Shown piece after piece: positions 22,606 to 35,400 of a stretch of DNA of 64,000 nucleotides. Under the pieces are notes generated by a model. The model saw nothing but the letters and a program-made list of their open reading frames with translations. It had not been told where the DNA came from and did no database searches. The DNA is from Nematostella vectensis. Lineage: Eukaryota; Cnidaria; Anthozoa; Actiniaria; Edwardsiidae. Where the stretch lies: contig NC_064043.1 in assembly GCF_932526225.1 (NCBI RefSeq), positions 4,393,501 through 4,457,500 of the forward strand, in the 5' to 3' direction. Made by a program: the position numbers and the translations under genes. Position 1 is the first letter of the stretch. Each line of letters opens with the position of its first letter.

Positions 22606-25600
22606 TCCTTTTGTAGCCTATTGACTACAGTACTTTTAGTGGAATGCCATAAAAAACACCACTCCAACCTCATCAAGATTAAAATCAGCATCACTGTAAT
22701 CAACACCACCAATGATTATAATCATCATAATTTCTTACCCCCGGCGTGCAATGTGTGGCATGGTAATGTTGAGTGCAGAGGTGTTGGATGCACAGCCAGC
22801 CACAGAGATTGGTAAGATAGGATAGTCAGGGGGTTGCACCTGTGCGCCTACTGAGATCCACGTGATGACCACAAATCCAGCAATCATCCCAGCCCAAACA
22901 CCCTGCAATAACACCACATGGAACGGATTAACTTGCTAATGGCAATTATCATATCTAAACTAGGCAAAACAGAAATTTAGCATATTTAGCATATTGAACA
23001 AGTAACGATCTTGTAGAAACATTTCATTTGGCTTTGGTGTATTTTGAAAGGTATGAAATAAGGTGTTGGTGCTCCACTTAAAAAGTATAAAATAATTTGT
23101 GTCTTAGTCACCAGCAAGAGGGAACTAAAGACATTTTGGATGGAATTTACAAGTTTTCATAAATTTATAAAAATCTTTGCAGTCTTTATTAATTACTTTT
23201 GTTTTACATATTTTTTATATCCCCTCAAATGAAGCATTACTCTGTCTGCAGCATGTTGCTGATCTTCAAATAATCTAAGTTCTCTTAATTGTCACCTTGG
23301 AATTGGCAGTTCTTGTTAAAATTCCCATGGTAAACAAAGCTAGCATTGGTCCACCAATGATGCCGAACATGGAGGCGCTCATCTGAAACAAGCAAAATGG
23401 GAACATGATCTAGGAACAGGAGGGATATACAATAAAATACAGCAAAAGGCTATTTGCTCAGTAACAGGCTTTACTGTTAAAGCCAGAGGGCCAAGGTTCA
23501 TTCTAGGTTAAGGTCAACAGTATCTGTTTAATGGCAACCGATTAGAAATTTGTCCATTAGGCAACTTTTCTACAGTGAGTTATTAGTCCTTAAGTTAACT
23601 ATGGATCTAGTATATTTTCCACATAAGTTTGATTGTAATTTTTGAATGATGCAAGACTTCCATAGCAATCGTATCATATTAGGTATCAAAGGTAAATAAA
23701 CATACCATAAACTTATATGAGCTCAGATATGGTCTGATGTACTGTACCCTCTCCTTTTCTAAATGGCACATAATAACCAACCTGTAAAATCATTCCAAGT
23801 TTCGAAGCTAAAAATGCCAATCCAAGTGAGATGAACCCATATACAATTACTGAAAAGAGAATAAAGCATCAGAAAAAAAGACACAAATGAAAAGTAGAGC
23901 TGGTTGAAAAATAAGTTACCTAGACATTTTGACACTAAGGTTTCTTTGTCCTTTGGGATTGATGTATACATAGAAATGAAGTCTTCCACAGTCACAGCTG
24001 CTAGAGAGTTCAACCCTGATGCCACAGTGCTGAAAGGGAAAGGAAATAACAGGGGCGGATCCCTGAATATTCCAAAAAGGGGGGACAGAAGCAAGGGTTT
24101 CAAGAACGCCAAATATCTGAAAATAGGGGGAGGGCGGGGCATGCTCAGCCCACCCCTAGATCCGTCCCTGGTTTCCTTTGCATAAACTACAAAGCTGTTG
24201 GCCAGTCAACTCTTAATTGACTGTATTCTTACAACTCAGACATGTAGCTTAGATTTCCAAAGGGGAGTGGGGGGATTCACAGTCAAAGACGCACTTCATA
24301 CCCAGCCTCACTACAAAACCTGCTCAGTAGGCATATTGCGACAAGGAAACGCAAAGAAATGGTGTGGCTATACCTCAGTGTGGCACAGAACAGACTTGCC
24401 ACAAAAACACCAGGCATTCCTGGAGCAGATTTTCCAAGCACTTCAACAACAAAGAAGGGAAGGATCTATAGTATGGAAAAATATAATGAAAAACAATAAG
24501 AATTCAACTAAGGGGATTGATCATTTGTCATTTGAGGTATGGTGTGGCAAATTTTTTTTGTCTCCGTTGGCTGATTTGGAAAAGCTAGTGCAATATTTCT
24601 GATTTAAACCTTTGTTTTTATGGTTATTTTAAAATTCAAAATTTTAAAATTTAAATAATTTGTCTTCCAATTTCCATTGAAAACAATAACAAAGGTGTGG
24701 CTGACATGGGCTCTTTAAAAAAAATATTATAAAAGAATCAAACCTCATCTCCTTTCTCTATGGATCCAGCAGTTAGAGGATCACATGTTGCATAGTATGC
24801 ATAAAGAACCAGGCCAACGAGAACAGTCAGGGTTGTGTTCAGCCACTGCAGTGGCAGGTTCAGCCATACAGATCTGCAAATACACAGACATGATGATGAT
24901 GAATTATATCATGGAGGGTAAACCAAGGGAACTGACCTGCCAAATAATGTTCTTGTTAACAAAAGCAATTAAAATTTTGGTGTAAGGATAAAATAGTACT
25001 TTACGCTCCTATATTCAATGTTGACTTTTCCTAAAGCATAAACTCAAGACCATAATACTAAGACTCCTTTAATTTTGCTCTATTTAATTATTTCATTCTA
25101 GAGCTAGTACTGTAATACAGGAGCGAAAAAAGAATATGCCCCATGGTCTGAGTTGTAGATGCAATTTTTTTTACAAAAAAATAGACTGGCGAGGCTGACC
25201 CCTCCCATAGCCTATACTTCATCCCATTTCTAAGGACTATACAGTACAGAGGCTTGCTCAAGTCATTTCCAAACTTTCTACTTCGATTGTGCCACATGCC
25301 CTTTACTTCAAATAAACACAAAGGCATAAAAAATCTAAAAAGCCTGTTTTGCTATGATTTTTGTGTCTTTTTTGAGGTAAACATGAGGTAAACTATGGCT
25401 GTGAGCTGCTATAAGTTCTCATGAATGCCCACCTGATGGCATCCTTGAAGGATTTACATGTGAGGAAGCGCTGGACTGCTGTCTGGTTTGTTGTGTAGAC
25501 TGGAAGGTTTTGAAACATTCCAGTTAATATAATAACCCAGAATGTCAGTCTGTGGGTGGGATCTCCTGACCAACTGAATATAATAAAATCCTGTGTAAGC

Positions 25601-28600
25601 TCAACTGAGGCAGTACAGATCCAAGAGTATGTTCATTGAATAAAACGATCTTGTAATAAGAAGCAGTGGCCTTATAGACTAATAAAACAAGCACATAATA
25701 TAATAACATCAGTACATACTCTATATCAAATCTGCTGCCATGTTTAGCAATCTCAAACACTTTGCTGATGCCCCCAACATGGCTAGTACCAACAGCAATA
25801 ACAGCTAAAAGTCCCCCTAGCATGACCACACCCTGGAAGACATCTGTCCAGATTACAGCTTTCATACCACCCTATACATTAAAACACTGTCACTTGTACT
25901 GCAATTGAAAATCTGTAAACATAACAAATAGGTTTTTGCAAAAAAGTTCCTTGCATGTGACGGCTCGCACATAATTCTTGATATTATTAGTAAGATTCAA
26001 CATTATATGGACAAAGGCATGTTTGCTTGTGGTGTATTTATTGATCTCCAAAAAGCATTTGATACAGTTGATCATACAATCCTTCTTCACAAACTCCTGC
26101 ATTGTGGTATCTGGGGCTAAGTGCACAATTGGTTCTCTTCTTATCTGTTCGGATGTCATCAGACTACACAAATAGGCCCGCACATATCACAAAGACAAAA
26201 TGCTCTTTATGGAGTTCCTCAGAGGTTTGTATTAGGGCCATTATTATATTTGATTTCTATCAATGACATCTATAAAGCGCCATATAAACTTGGTTTTTAC
26301 TTTGACAGATGACATTAATTTGCTGTTTGCTCAAAAAAAAGCTTAAAATCGTTGAAACGATTGTTAATACTGAACTTATAAAATGGTTGATAGGCAATAA
26401 ATTCTCTCTTAACTTAAAAAAATCTAATTTTGTAATTTTTCATACCCATCCAAAGCAAGTAAATAATAAGATTAAATTAGAATTATTGAACAATCAAAGC
26501 AATACACCTGTAAATATAGAGCGTAAAGACTATATTAAATACTTAGGAATATTAATTGACAGTAACCTTAGAAAAATCATATTAGTTATATTGCAGCTAA
26601 AATTAGTAGAAAAATAGGGATTATATCCAAACTAAGACATTTTACTCCATATTCAATGTTATCAAATATATATAGATCTTTAATCAACCATTGATTACAT
26701 ATGGTCTGGGGCCAGGCTGTATATTCACATTTAGATAAAATTTTTATTCTGCAGATAAGGGCTGTACGCCTCATGAATTTCGCTCCCTCTCATGCTGTAA
26801 CATATTCCACTCAATCTAATATCCTGCTTTACTACAAATCTTTAGCTTCTCTAATGTTTGATGTCTTTGATGATGCTGCTCCGTCTAACATTCAAAATCA
26901 TGAAATTCGTTGGTCAGTAATTTTTATATCAAACAATCAAAACTTAATCAACAAAAATTCTCTTTCTTAAGATGTGGAACTCAGGTTTGGAATAGCCTGA
27001 ACATCAGGAAATTGCTAGAATATAAATTTTAAAAAGAAGTTCAATCAATGAATTTTCAAGTGCTTGAAACTGAGTACAGCTATTCTGACATATACACGAT
27101 ACTCATTATTCAACAATAATCCTCTGAAATTTTCTTCATTACTCTTTTCTTGATATGCAAAATGAAATATCTATAATTTAATATTTATTATTTATAACTA
27201 GATTATTTGATTGAGGTTTGAAATTTAACATCCCTCACACTGTCGGCCTAGACTAGCTAAGCCATTTGCCGACAGCATGAGTATGTAAATATAATTTGTA
27301 AAAATGAAAATAAAAACTGTAATGTTCTGTTCGGTTCATATAAATACAGCGTTTACTTTTCCATTGGAAATGCCTAATGTATACACATGATTTGTCACAT
27401 GTAGGGGTTTAATACAAACAGCATTTATTCATTTACTGTGAATATTAGTTACTTGCAGTCCATGTAAGATTTTTGTCAATTTGATTTCTGTGAAATTCAT
27501 CTCTGATTTTTAATGCTTATTTCAAAACATCCATATGCTATATGTATATTCAAATGACACCATCAGCAAGCACCTACCAATGTCGTGTAGAAAGTACAGA
27601 CCAATCCAATGGTTATTATGGCAATCCACAAGGGGAAGCCTGTGACTAAAAAACATAGCAAAATTTGTTAGTTTATGAGGCACTTATTTACCAAACCTTA
27701 AAAATTAGTGGCATTTTTTTATGTTCTTGTAAAAAAAAAAATTAATCCCCTTTTAAATGACAAGTAAACCAAACAAAGAGATCAAGAATTTCTTCAGATT
27801 TTAGATTGTATAGCTAGTCTGTACTGTATGCTCTGTTTACCTGCTTCTAATGTCAATGATGGCCCATACAGCACAATAGCAATATAGAGGAGCTGAGAAA
27901 GAAGAAAAAAAAGCTCACTCCTCTTGAAATACAACAATATGATATAAATTTGGTTAGACAGCATACAGTACATGTATGTACTATACATGTATGTGGAGTA
28001 TACTCAAATTGTCAATACTTATTCAAAGGTAAATATAAAATGCCCTCTATACAACAGTACACATACGCTTTGTATTGTGATATAACCATCTCAGTAGATT
28101 TCGACTAGCAAGTCCTTGTGGGCAACTTCACTGTAGTTGATATAGGAATCCCAACTTAATGGGTTCCCCTCCACACCAAATACATATGTATAAGTATTGT
28201 GGGGTAGTAGCCAATGGTATGAATATTAAAAATGAGATTATAAGGATAGTGGCAGTTAGGTTGCAAGCATAGTTGATGTTAATGTAATTTAAAATGATTA
28301 TATAGTGGTAGTAAGGGCGCTGTTAGCAATATGAGGCATTAGTATGAGATGTTATGCGGATTTTAATGATAGTTTAATGTACTAGAGGACCTGTAATCTG
28401 TAAGAACAGTGACGTTGACTATGATGCCCTCTATACAACAGTAAACATCTGACATAACAGTAAACATCTGACATACCGTCTGTATTATAAACACACTTGA
28501 GGCCAGCAGCTTGACACTCTTTGAAAACCTCAACTCTAAGTACTGGACAAAAGGCATAAAAGAACCAATCAACAGGTATTTTTACATTTACCATTTTGTC

Positions 28601-29667
28601 CAGTATAAGAGTTAAGAATTTACAGGAAACAGGATACAGCAAGATTGTAATAGGTAATTCTCATAACAAAGGGTTAGGCGTGTTCTCGTAAGATTGGGAG
28701 GGAATTTTTAAAAACCTGGTATTTTTCAGATTTTCTGGGTGTTAGCCCCCCTTGACATGTTCGTAGCCAGTAACTTTTTACAGAACGATTACTATAGTAT
28801 ATTTTAAAGAGACTGCAGAAAACTTTGTCAAGTTAGGATGAAAAATAATGGTCACATGAAAAAAAATGGGAGTACAGGATCAGAAAGTTTTATAGCCACC
28901 ACGCGACCGCCAAGAATTAAAAACAATTTCCTGTCTTGGTATTGTGCTTAGTCAATCACACTACCGTGACCAATCAATCCTCTTGCTGTGTGCAGCCAAA
29001 CAGTTTATGATGAGACAATGAAAACATGAAAGCCATTTATCGGAAAAAACAGTTGACAGACTATGCTATGGTTGACTTTCCCCCCCCCCCAAAAAAAAAA
29101 AGGGCTTGAACTGGGTCGCACAACAAAGAATTTGGCTATAATAATGGAGATTAAACTTGATTGTTGAACCACTGCCATCCTATGCAATAAGCAATATAAT
29201 AATTATTACAAATAAAGGTCCTGAAATAACATAAATAAATCATGAAAACATACCATGAAATTACCCGTTATCTGCTGTGATTCTGAGATTATTCTACTGT
29301 GGTATTTAAGTAATAAGCTCACCTCATAAGCACTAGTTAGTTTAAGATTATAGTACACAGGGAGGTACACGTAAGCCACAAGTGGGATTGTCACAAATGA
29401 CGAGAACACTAGCAACCAGTACTGGAACCCGAAAGAGTACACTTCGTTCGGTGTCCCAAGGACGGCGATGGACGAAACAAACGACGCAAGGACAGAAATC
29501 GCAACTGGGATCGCGGACATGCTACGACTTGCCATGAGATATTCGCTATTGCTTTGATTACGAGACCCAACCCTGGCAAAGTACACGCCGATTCCAGCGG
29601 ATGCAGCCAGAGTTGCTGCGAATACAATAAAATCTATCGTAGTGAAATGTTCGTGAAGATCCGCCAT
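21050..29667 (-). CDS. SLC5-family sodium/solute symporter, SLC5A8/A12/A6 group, 15 exons
   Basis: Exons on the minus strand: 29323-29667, 28477-28542, 27841-27892, 27578-27645, 25720-25871, 25433-25573, 24744-24873, 24374-24465, 23920-24029, 23782-23849, 23296-23382, 22739-22902, 22179-22279, 21693-21811, 21050-21097. All introns are GT-AG, phase is kept throughout, and the sum is 1743 bases (580 residues), close to human SLC5A8 at about 610. Family signatures: [56 protein letters not shown], and STVASGLNSLAAVTVEDF, the typical SLC5 motif. It is expected to be a 13-TM plasma-membrane carrier moving small organic anions such as monocarboxylates with Na+. The C-terminus is acidic and Ser-rich (SEEESSESSPLYHDSKIH) without the PDZ-type end of human SLC5A8. 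Exon 6 starts at the inner acceptor so that DWSGDPTHRLTFW is read; a second acceptor 8 bases on would break the frame. It is divergent from the decarboxylase gene at 30019. Minus-strand ATTAAA near 20918 may serve polyadenylation. Confidence 0.95.
22574..22603 (+). repeat. (AAT)n microsatellite in an SLC5 intron
   Basis: About ten trinucleotide units in the intron between exons 12 and 13. Confidence 0.9.
24052..24174 (+). mobile_element. MITE-like element with GGGGCGGATCC ends in SLC5 intron 8
   Basis: caggggcggatccctga at the left and tagatccgtccctgg at the right form imperfect terminal inverted repeats about 120 bases apart. The interior is G-rich and non-coding. It begins about 20 bases upstream of the acceptor of exon 9 on the transcribed strand, so it sits close to the branch-point region. 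Confidence 0.65.
25955..27325 (+). mobile_element. Decayed non-LTR retrotransposon (CR1/jockey-type reverse transcriptase) in SLC5 intron 4, antisense to the gene
   Basis: Plus-strand frames spell reverse-transcriptase blocks in order: FIDLQKAFDTVDHTILLHKL, WFSSYL, GVPQRFVLGPLLYLISINDI, a catalytic TDD in place of YADD, FSLNLKKSNFVIF, YIKYLGILID, and the C-terminal domain VWGQAVYSHLDKIFILQIRAVR. Frames shift and stops occur (one right after HCGIWG), so it is dead. The 3' end near 27325 is AT-rich and preceded by a hairpin (gtcggc ... gccgac). The 5' end is truncated near 25955, directly beyond SLC5 exon 5. Confidence 0.85.
28438..28475 (-). repeat. 19-base tandem duplication abutting an SLC5 donor site
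   Basis: The unit acagtaaacatctgacata (plus-strand reading) is repeated exactly twice. On the transcribed strand the first unit begins at the T of the GT donor of exon 2. The exon itself is not duplicated. Confidence 0.85.
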
Positions 29668-30018
29668 GTTTGTATTTTCTTTCGAAACTCACGTGAGCCC
29701 GCGATGAATCGATACACGCATAAAATTTTGCGCAACCACAGGAGTCCCATGTCAGGGGCCTGTGAAGAGAAGGGGATCTGTTTTCCCTGTATGTCTTTTG
29801 CATCAAAATGACAAGTGCTAGGAAAAAAGTCTTAGGACATAAGCTCCTTATGCACACCGCTTCAATGCCGTTTTTTTTCTGGCTGACATTTCAAAGCATT
29901 CTTGTCCCCAGAGCTCCTCGGTTATGCTGACACAACAGCGGAGGAGCTCTGGGAACGAGAATGAGGCGCGCAATAATTAATTATCACTAATTATCGCTTT
30001 GTGGTGCTGAGAAACAAG
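29668..30018. promoter_or_regulatory. Head-to-head intergenic region of SLC5 and OHCU decarboxylase genes with a 13-bp hairpin
   Basis: The two start codons are 351 bases apart and point away from each other, so the promoters lie within this space. A perfect inverted repeat (cccagagctcctc at 29907-29919, gaggagctctggg at 29941-29953, 21-base loop) lies about 65 bases upstream of the decarboxylase ATG. Promoter function is an inference from the arrangement. Confidence 0.6.
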
Positions 30019-30552
30019 ATGGCGGTGAAACTAACCATTCAGGAAGTGAACAAATTATCTCAAGAGGATTTTATTAGAAGATTCGGGAATATCGTAGAAA
30101 TGACACCTCTCTGTGCTGCTGCGATTTCCGATAAGCGCCCATTTTCTAGTGTAGACGATCTCTATCGCCAAATGTGCTCGTTTATCGATGGTCTCTCCCA
30201 GGACGGGCGGAGAGGAATTCTTAGATGCCACCCAGATTTAGAAGGCAAAATGGCACAAATGAAAGATCTCACGCCGGAATCGAAGGCAGAACAATCTCAA
30301 GCAGGACTTGATAAGCTATCTTCTGAGGAGTCGATTTTACTTAGCTCCTCCAATTCAAAATATCGTGCAAAATTTGATTTCCCGTTTGTTATCTGCGCAC
30401 GGAAAAACAAAAAGGAAGGGATTCTAGAAGGCATCCAGAGACGATTATTAAACGATGGGGATACTGAACTAATAAATGGAATTGCAGAGGTGAAAAAAAT
30501 TATGCTGCTTAGACTCAATGACCTCCTGGAGAGTGGAGAATCCAAACTCTAA
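30019..30552 (+). CDS. URAD: 2-oxo-4-hydroxy-4-carboxy-5-ureidoimidazoline (OHCU) decarboxylase, single exon
   Basis: 177 residues from the ATG at 30019. The enzyme acts after uricase and HIU hydrolase and decarboxylates OHCU to S-allantoin. Family marks: FGNIVEMTPLCAAA near the N-terminus, the catalytic-His motif RCHPDLEGKMA (His71), the SKAEQSQAGLDKLSSEE helix, FPFVICARKN and a RLLND ... ELINGIAEVKKIMLLRL C-terminal helix. Length matches the family (about 170-175). It ends in SKL, a canonical type 1 peroxisomal targeting signal, in agreement with peroxisomal urate breakdown. The open frame starts at a GTG at 30001, but the ATG (in aagatggcg) gives the usual N-terminus. No intron is needed. 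The neighbour on the left is the divergent SLC5 transporter. Confidence 0.95.
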   Translation: MAVKLTIQEVNKLSQEDFIRRFGNIVEMTPLCAAAISDKRPFSSVDDLYRQMCSFIDGLSQDGRRGILRCHPDLEGKMAQMKDLTPESKAEQSQAGLDKLSSEESILLSSSNSKYRAKFDFPFVICARKNKKEGILEGIQRRLLNDGDTELINGIAEVKKIMLLRLNDLLESGESKL

Positions 30553-32467
30553 ATAATTAAGGTTACGGGGTGCTTTCAGCCCGTGGGACGCCGAAAAACC
30601 CAAAGTGTTAATTGTTAGCTGCTCTGCTTTTAGCTGTTTCTACTGGTCTGCACTCATTGGGTGTTTTCGACATCTATAGAATAGTTTTACATGTTAAATC
30701 CTTCTTATTTTATAAGGCCTGGCTAAACTCGGAGACATGTAGTTTGCAACATGTAGCGTGCTACATGTGTCCTAGTTTAGCCACCTCGAAAAACATTGTA
30801 GCTTGTGCGATATCTTGAGCAAAATTTGTTGTGCTACAGGTTCTTTGTAGTAGCTAAACTAGGAAACATGAATTAAGGTTGCATGCTACATGATGCACCC
30901 AATATATCACAATTATCAGGACTCAAAAATGTTATTGTTAAGACAATGAAATTTTATTTTACTTCCCATTTTTTATAACAAACTAATAGCAAGTGCTTTT
31001 TGAAGTAGTGTATCAAGTGCTGAACTAAATTTAGCATGAAAGTCACAAACAAGGTACTGGAATATAGAAATTTCATATTTACACACTCAGTATCTAGAGA
31101 GCATAACTTTTTCTGCTCCCCTGCACAGGGGGTATTCCCCCTAATCATTTTTAAGTGTTTTGCCTATTCTATTTTCATGACGACCATACGAAAAAACAAA
31201 AAGAAACAACTCTGTGTACCAGACAGGTGATTTTGGTTACCCTGGGTTCCAGAGGCTGAATATCCGCTTCTCCCAGCATGCTAGGGGGCGGGGGTTCGAA
31301 TGGGCTGGCGGCGTCAGCCTCTGGTGTAATGCGGTCGTCTATTGTTGAGTTAATCCCTTTCGAGTCAGATCTTGACCCTAGCACTCTGATTGGCTATCAA
31401 AATAACAAATCGTTTGTTTTAGGCATTTTTTCTCACGTGATACAGAAACCTGTTTCTTCAGCAAGGGGAAACGTGAGAGACTCGTTCTTGTTTTGAGTTC
31501 ACGGCAACAATCCAAATATATTTCTACTACAGATCGCTATTGCTTTGGCAGAAACTCTTCGAAGCAAGTTCCCGGACATACCTTCCGTACGGTCACATCA
31601 GATAACAGCCATCCTTTCCTTCATTCTGAGTGTAAACATTTAATTTTGGCAGCTCGATGTGCCAAGTGACGAGAAACCGGTTTGACCGGGATTATAAATT
31701 TAAATTGTAACTGTGAACCCTGAATAGGACCGCGTTCGCCCAGAGGCTCCTCGCTTCGCTCGTCGTAATTGCTCCAAAAATCTCTCGCTTCGATCGAAAA
31801 ATCTCTCGTTTCGCTCGGAAAATATCGGTTCGCTTGAAAAACTCTCGGGGCCTGATTAATTTTGTAGTCGCACTACACCTGGGGGCTTAGGTGCTTCAAC
31901 AAAGGAGAATAAAAATAACGCAAAAAATTGTATGTCATCATTACATAGGTGCTTTACGAGAATTCGGTGCTTCACTAGAATTTGTTTGAAGCGTGCCTCT
32001 GTAGTAATGATATCTGCGAGCTGAATGCGAAAACCTATTACTCTGTTAATAATGACTTTAAAGCCCCTCCTGCGTTGTAAGTGCATGCCATGGAAAAATT
32101 TGCATTGACGTTCTGTGTGGGGGCGGGCTGTCTTAGGAATTGGGGATTTTGGATTAGCGAGAAATAATAACTACAGTATCCTTTTCCATATTTTTAAAAA
32201 TGAAGAGGAAAAATCGTTTAAATGTTTTAGTTATATCAACCCTAAATTATTAAGGTTTGCAGAAAAGTTCGCGCTCAAATCCTATTCATAAATATTTGAT
32301 AATATTTTGCTCAAGCACTATGGCAACCAAATAAGGCCGTCCTTGGTGATCGCCAGCGTTGCATGAAGGACGAGGCAGGATTCATGTAGAAGAAGCACGC
32401 AGACACGAGTCTATAAAATTGACAACTTTCAGCTTCGATTAATTCGTGAAGAGGGTATATATCAACC
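30553..32467. other. Intergenic region with fold-back repeats
   Basis: No gene is supported. It contains the palindromic element at 30720-30783 with a related fragment at about 30850-30895, an inverted repeat with arms ccagaggctga (31249-31259) and tcagcctctgg (31314-31324), and a run of tctcgcttcg-type repeats (31745-31850). The first exon of the CUB gene begins downstream at 32468. Confidence 0.5.
30720..30783. mobile_element. Palindromic fold-back element (TGGCTAAACT ends)
   Basis: tggctaaactcggagacatg at the left is matched by catgtgtcctagtttagcca at the right with three mismatches, so the whole 64 bases fold on themselves. A related half (gctaaactaggaaacatg) follows about 70 bases downstream. 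Confidence 0.7.
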
Positions 32468-35400
32468 ATGGTTAATACTGGACTTGCTTCACTTTATGTC
32501 GGTGAGTAAAGTGTTGCTTAATTCTAGGTAAAATCTACATATCTTTAGAGTCTAACTTTTCGACGTTGTGTTTTATTTTTCGTTCTCCCCTCTCGAAACA
32601 CACTTTCTACATTGATTATTGCCGAATTATCGATCAGTAGTAATGCTATCGCTAGTGATGGCAGGAACTTGAAGGCTATCTCTTAAATTGGCGTGTTTAA
32701 CCCGGAGAAATTGGGGCAGAAAGAAACTTGGGTTGACGTTTCATGTTGAGTTCGTCCTTGCGTTTTCAAAAAGCGGATGCAACTTATGCAACTTTTCCTG
32801 CGCGCTCATTAGTCAATACGGGTCACGTGCACATTTTCACAGGACAAGTAACAGTCGATAACGTCAGGCAAAGTGGTATCTGTCCTGTGAACATTTTTGT
32901 GCAGTCAAAACTCGCTTTTTGTCAGCTCAATAACTCCCATGGTTTTCAATAACACCATGGTTTTTAAAACGCTATGAAGGCACAGAAGGAATGTTTCATT
33001 TCTTTTATAGAACTATCATCAGTGTATTTTTTTAGAATTTATCTTGAAACGGGAAAGAGAAAGCAATGACAACAGCGCGCGCTCGTGGCGTCATTCCCGT
33101 TCACGTCAGCGCGCGTGCAGAAGACATTTCAAAATTGAAAACTTTTGCTTCAATTTCTATTCCAGCTCTCAGCAGAACAATAAGAAAACAGTCTAGGTGT
33201 AAATCCATAAGTTGAAATGCAAGTTTTGAGCTTGTAGTTTTTGTTCTAATGAAAGAAATTGTTGCATGAATTGTATCTTTCGCGAATGGCAAAAATTCCA
33301 GTGCACGTCAGCGCACACAGAATACACTTTTCGCATTTCCAGTGTAGTCACTGGGATATAAAATAAACAAACCACTTCTTTGGGTCACTGTGATGTCGGC
33401 GGATAATGTCCAAGGATGAGAAATGGTACGGATAATAAACAGTTTGCCGAGAAGCGAAGCTTCTATATTTCCTAAATAACCCACGCCTGTACCAATAATT
33501 TTTCTTTGGGGGAGGGGGGGGGGTGCGAAATGCGGAAAAGTGGACCTTTTTGGGGGTGGGGAGCTGGGGATTTTTATTCTATTGCAGTATCTCCACGGGA
33601 CGTTTAATATAGATTTGACTTGTGGCTTTACATCTGTCGTACCATAGTGATCTAAAATGCATTTTTTAAATCTAATTTTCCTAAAGCTAGATCGACAGCT
33701 ACAATTTTAGTTTCCACTTATTGAATTCTCTTAATTGTTTAAACAAACAATTGATATTTTAAAATTTTCTCACCCTTTTTTAACAACAAGATTTGCATTT
33801 GAAGTCTTAACTTTATACACCCTATTATAAAAACATTTCAAACAGCAATAAGTTCAAGGGTTTACTGACATATGTTACTAAGGTAAGATTTGTCAAAGGT
33901 CCTGAAATAAAGATTATTTATTATTTTCAATTCTGTTAGATTATCACTAAATCCATGCTTGGTTATATAAAGATAAATTTTATAAAAAGGAAAATACTGA
34001 AAAAAATGCGTTTTGAAATATTTTGGCGAAAATAAAAACTTTCTTAGAAAGTGCAGTATGGAAGTGAAATAAAGCCCAAGCGTGCATAGTTGACCTGCTC
34101 AGACACGGTGATATCTTACATGATGAAACTGAAATGAAGTTTAAAAACATATTCCAATAGTGTTTCGTGGTTTTTACACTTCTAAGGAACGATATCCGTC
34201 ATGTCTTTGAAAAAGGATTTTAAAATACGGATACAGCGCATGCTACTTTGAAATAAGATGTTCAGTGCGTGTGCGAGCTTGTTGCAATTGGTTTTTGCAG
34301 CTCACATAGGTAGTGAAAACATTGGCTTGAAAATTGTTGCCATCAATTGTTGCTCAAAGCCATCGGCGTAGCAACGTCATTGCTGAGCAACACTAATGTC
34401 AGCACACCCTTTTAAGATTTAAAAATCTTTGGGAAGTGTACACGAAAAATATGTGATTTTACCATTCTTCAATAAGAAATGGCTTCCCAAAGCCTTTTTT
34501 TTCTGTCAAGTGTCCCAAAAAAGGACTCAGGAAAGGACTTGCCTTAGTTGCTCGAGTTAGAGCTCAAAGGCAGTTCAGGTTGATGATGTCATACCGCTGC
34601 TGGACTAATCAAAATTATAATAATAAAACATTTGCTAAAGGGACGTAGTGCTTTTTACAGATAACATTCCATGCCATACTCACTATTTTTTGTTTGCCTT
34701 TCTTTTCCTATTATAGTGCTGGCCATTTTTGTGCGCAAGAATTTGTCACTGATTGGTAAGTATTATATATACCATAGTTGCTCGTGCAAAATGTCAAAAC
34801 TATCGTAATTAGTACAGTAAATTTACTTTTTAAAACAAGGTTTAGAGTATACCCCCCAGGCTAAACATTTCTACCCTCACCCCCTCTCCCCCAAAGAAAA
34901 AACATCAACAACAGCCCTGAATTGTCATTCATGTGAAGTTTATACCCCCAAATATAACCTACTGCCAATTTACCATTTTTCAAGTAACAATCTCAAAATA
35001 ATGCGAATGCACATCATAATGCTTCTTGAATATACAACTGTTTCTGTGCTTTATCTGCAAGCAGAATATCAACCCCCACCAAAAATACCCCAAAAGTCCC
35101 ACTAAAAGATGCCCTCATAAATAAGATAACCTTAACATTCTTGTTCATTTGTAATTGAGATCACTCTTGATCAAGTGTTTTTTAAATATATTATTTTATG
35201 TTCTCTCTTTGATTTTTAGATGATTGTTATGGCACCAAGACCCTGAGAGCCTACTCAACAGACAATTTCGTGACTTCACGTTACTACCCATCCAATTACC
35301 CTTATAGCAGTACTTGCTATGTAAAATTCGAGGCCTATTCATATGCCTATGAAGTCCGTCTCTCCTTTGACTCTTTCAGCCTTCAATCTGCATCTAGCAA

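Noticed and set aside
23759-24185. Frames of 93 and 127 codons at SLC5 exons 9-10
   Set aside because: They run through introns and a MITE; only the spliced exons (23920-24029, 23782-23849) are supported.
31285-31310. tRNA-like box B (ggttcgaat)
   Set aside because: No matching box A, acceptor stem or cloverleaf could be found around it.
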